A program made the translations under genes and the position numbers. A stretch of DNA of 64,000 nt from Tillandsia leiboldiana. Taxonomy: Eukaryota > Streptophyta > Magnoliopsida > Poales > Bromeliaceae. Below are positions 60,593 through 64,000 of the stretch, one piece after another (the stretch's first letter is position 1; each line of letters begins with the position of its first letter). The notes beneath the pieces are model-generated. The model worked only from the letters and a program-made list of their open reading frames with translations, ran no database searches and was not told the origin of the DNA. Location: the NCBI GenBank assembly GCA_029204045.2, contig CM055081.1, positions 4,562,812-4,626,811 of the forward strand. Reading direction: 5' to 3'.

Positions 60593-63500
60593 TGTGATGA
60601 TCCGAATTTTCACAGAGATGTTACAGTGTGATCAGCGGCTTCTGGAGGTTTATTTTGTGTGATGGAGGCGTCTGTGTGCGAATCAGACTCAAGAAATGGA
60701 TCCCGCGCGAAAAAACGGATCAAGTTTGACTTTCGGGTGCCTTCGCCGAAAAATAGATGTGAATTTTAGCAAACGGATTGTGGTTTTGGATTCTGCGCGC
60801 GAAAACTGTCAAGATCGGCTATTTGGTTAGATTTTTTTGAATCCGGAAGCGCGAAAACGAGCAACCATAAATTTTTCAGTATTTTCGGGTGCATGGAGGA
60901 GCCGTGGACCGCAGGGTGCCACATGGCGGCACGTGGTTGGGCCGGCGCAACGGACTCGGTCCACACGGGCAGCGCGGGCAAGCGCGTGGGCCGGCATGGC
61001 CGGGTGCGCGGGCAGCGCTCGGGCGTGGATAAAGGCGCCACGTGTCGCGCGCACATTGGTGGGGCGGATCGCCCTATCGGGGCGCGACACGTGGCAGCTG
61101 GATCGTGCGCCAGCGCGGAGGCGGGCGCGCGTGGATGCGTGACGCGTGGCGGCCCAGCGTGCGGTGACGGGTCGGCCCGTTATTGTAGCAAGCAGAGCTT
61201 CTTCTCCTTCTTCTTCTTCTCCTTAGCTTTTTAGTGAGTTTTCTCCCTCCATTTTTTCCCCTTTGGCTTGAGATTTTTCAGAGAGAATTTTACCAGTGGT
61301 TCATCTACTTTTCCACTACAACACTGGATTTTTGGGAAATTTTTGGAGGCCATTTTGATCACCTTCTTCATCAACTTGGAGGACATCACCATTGTTACAC
61401 CCGCAGCCCACTTCGTCGCGTTTCGGTGTAAAAATCCCACAGAGCTAACCAAGTAGATTTTTGACCTAATTTTTGGTTCTGCGTTTTCACAAGAGGTAGG
61501 CCTACAACTTTGGTATTCAACTATCCCCTTAGATCATGAGATTTTATAGAGTTTTTAAGCCATCTTTGGGACCCTTTGTCTCAGCCTGGGATTTTGGACA
61601 GTCATCAGTGTTTTGGCTGGGATGATTTTTGCAGAAAAATTTTCAAGACTCGAAAATCTACAACATTGGTATGTATCATTTCCCCTAGATCCGAGATTTT
61701 CTTGGAGTATAATTATCATATTTTGAACTCTTGCATCCTGGTTTAAGCATTGGACTGTTAAGAATGAGATTTGGATAATCTAAAGTAATTATGGGTTTTC
61801 TTCTTCATCCGAGCTTGGATTTTGGAGTTCTTTAGCTCGATTCGCATCTACTCTCGACAAGGAGTCCAATGGTACCTCTCTTGCTGGATTTGGAGCACGT
61901 TTGACTAGGTAACATTATTGATCTTCTCAGCTCTGTTTTAAGGGTTACAACAGATTTCGGATTTAGCATTATTTTGATACTTGGACATTGGGAATGCGGC
62001 AATTGATGTAATTCTTGGTTAATTTCAGAATTTTAAAGTTTGGGCATCTTATTAAGATCAAGGTGAAGATTTCTCCTTTTGGTTTTAGCTTAAAATTCCT
62101 TACGGATTGTTCTCTTTAATTTCTGTAAGTTTATGTTGGGAATTGGTGTAAACTTGGGATAGTAATGTGATGTTTGCTTCATTTGAATTTTAAGGAGAGT
62201 TAATGGTGGATTTCTGAAGATTTGGAGATGTTTATATGAAAGAGGACATCTTTGTTTTACTGTTGGGAACTTCATCTCGAGGTATTTGGGGCTGCACTTA
62301 CATCTTATTTAGCTTAGTCTTACTCGTTGAAATTCTGGAATATAATCGCACATCATGCATTATTTCAGTGATTGCGCCCAATCCGTGTGGCGGATTTGGA
62401 TGATTTTTGCGGCATCGGAGTTCTGAGAGGATAAGGATTACTCACGCCAAAATTCAGCTTGATCGGGCAGCGGATCGACAAGTTTCAGGTGGATTGTTGT
62501 TTTATCTCCGAAACCGGCGGACGGTTCTCTAATTCTATATGTTAGTATGCATGCATGTTTAGTGTACCAAATATGTGGATGAGATGTAAGCTTGGTAAAT
62601 TATACTAGCATGATAAATTGTAAGAAGAATATATCCATGTTATGCCTAATGAGAACTTGCAAGATTTAGATATCCATGTTATGGTAAATGAAAGCTTACC
62701 TAAGGAAAGTGTTACCCTATGTGATTTATAGCGTGCATAATTTAATGTACAACCTATAGGATTGAGATGTAAGCATGAGAAATGGTCTAGATTAATTATG
62801 TGGATTGATGCTTACTTGATAAATTGTTCATGCTTTGGTGGATTTGAGATCTCGCATTTAGTAAAGTGGTTATATTCATCTTATGCTAGTTGAGAGCATG
62901 TTTAGGAAGATGACGTTCACATTGATAGTTATTAGAGATTATGTTGGATGCAATGCCTTTTACTGATATTTGAGCTAGTATCTTGTATGATAGAATCAAT
63001 TAATGGATTATCACTCTTATAAATGATATTTTGGAACTTGACCTAGCACCCCGTCATATGTTGCATGTTTAACCAGATTAGTAGAGAACCTTTACTTGGG
63101 CTAGGTTCTTTTATACTTTAGACATCTCACTCTTTACATCTTTTTCTGGACATAGAGTTTTCTCGCCCGGGTAGTAGGCCGAGTGGTCGAGTTATTGTGT
63201 GACGTATGTTGCACTCGTGCCTGAGGGCTGAGTGAAGTCTGGTAGTGGAGATTAGAACAGTGCTAGGGTTGTTGGGAGCCGTTTGGGTAGACGGTGGTCC
63301 CGGGCTGTCGAGTATCTTCCGGTCAGTGTTGTTGGGAACCGTTTGGGTTGACGGTGGTCCCGGGTCGTTGAGTGTCGTCTGACATGTTTTGCTAGCCCTC
63401 GCGTTGCGGGTCGATCCCGGCTGTGGAGTATCTCCAGCCTATGTCTTTAGCGTGACGAGTTGGTTGAGTTCGCTAGTGTCTCAAGATTCGTGAGAGCTTA

Positions 63501-64000
63501 TTAGCTGAGTCGTTGAGAGTACTCCGACCGTTGTGCAAGATGTTTGAGGATCTTGAGTCCTTCCGTTCTGAGAGTGAGCGTGGATTTTGATTATAACCTG
63601 AAGGAGCCACTTTGAGTTCGACAGAGATGCGCGGATACTTTCCTCGGTGGGGTCGCACCCCTAGAGTGATGCTCCGGAGCTAGACCTGTTACTTTGCTAT
63701 CGCGACTTGCCGATGCCGTCCCTCTGGCTGGGCCTTTTTTAGGCAGTCACGGACGCAGTCCCTCTGGCTGGGCCTTTTTTAGGTAGTCACGGACGCCCTA
63801 CGTAATTCCAGTCCTCCATGGATGTAATGGCAGTAGGTGGGCGCATGCTTAACTGGACCCTATGTGGCAGTCAGTTCGATTGGATCGATTGAGCACCTCG
63901 TGCTCGAGTGGTTGCATATCTTTTCATCTGTATCACCCCTTGAGCATTTAGATAGAGGTATGGTAGCTGTAGAGTTATTTCCAGCTTTTCTTATACAGTT
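60593..64000 (+). mobile_element. Long LTR F, family A relative, runs off the window
   Basis: Starts TGTGATGATCCGAATTTTCA and follows the family order: GGCTTCTGGAGG, GC-rich U3 (60880-61170) with CACGTGGC words, CTTCTTCTCC leader, GGACGGTTCTCTAATTCTAT (62520), TTGGAACTTGACCTAGCACC (63030), CTCGCCCGGGTAGTAGGCCG (63160). A local duplication CCCTCTGGCTGGGCCTTTTT occurs twice at 63720-63795. No TATAAATAG is found in the expected place. The 3' end lies beyond the window. Confidence 0.75.

Overview
The window reads as nuclear DNA of a flowering plant, most likely a monocot. The coding genes have spliced exons with GT-AG introns or GC-rich coding starts, and plant repeats fill the rest: long-LTR retrotransposons with a tRNA-Met primer site, a Cassandra TRIM carrying 5S rRNA-like sequence, MITEs set in TA microsatellites, and Mutator-like elements with 9-bp target duplications. 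A commelinid such as pineapple is my best guess, but the sequence alone does not prove it.

Layout. 1-1140: two arrays of short palindromic repeats. 1227-4662: a Mutator-like element with inverted ends and a perfect 9-bp target duplication, carrying exon pieces of a VPS52-like gene (a Pack-MULE). 5228-21068: an eight-exon gene for a CUE-domain (ubiquitin-binding) coiled-coil protein of 640 residues, with introns of up to 8.1 kb full of small DNA transposons. 21700-29185: a cluster of at least ten MITE copies separated by (TA)n and (CT)n tracts, interrupted by a 3.6-kb LTR. 29186-53110: a nested stack of LTR elements, with insertions inside insertions at least three deep, several datable in order by perfect 5-bp target duplications. 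53111-57884: AT-rich intergenic DNA. 57885-59078: an intronless adenylate isopentenyltransferase gene (cytokinin synthesis). 59406-59949: a decayed relative of the first Mutator-like element. 60593-64000: another long LTR running off the window.

Only two host genes look intact, the CUE protein gene and IPT. They are about 37 kb apart and nothing in the sequence links their functions. Everything else is mobile or repetitive DNA.

The most unusual signal is in the roughly 1.2-kb LTR family at 37715-47435. Each copy carries, downstream of its TATA box, a row of mini-hairpins with a constant six-base loop (TGGATT) and stems that differ from one hairpin to the next yet still pair. Two solo copies of this family also split one transposon ORF, whose reading frame is recovered exactly once each insert and one copy of its target duplication are removed.
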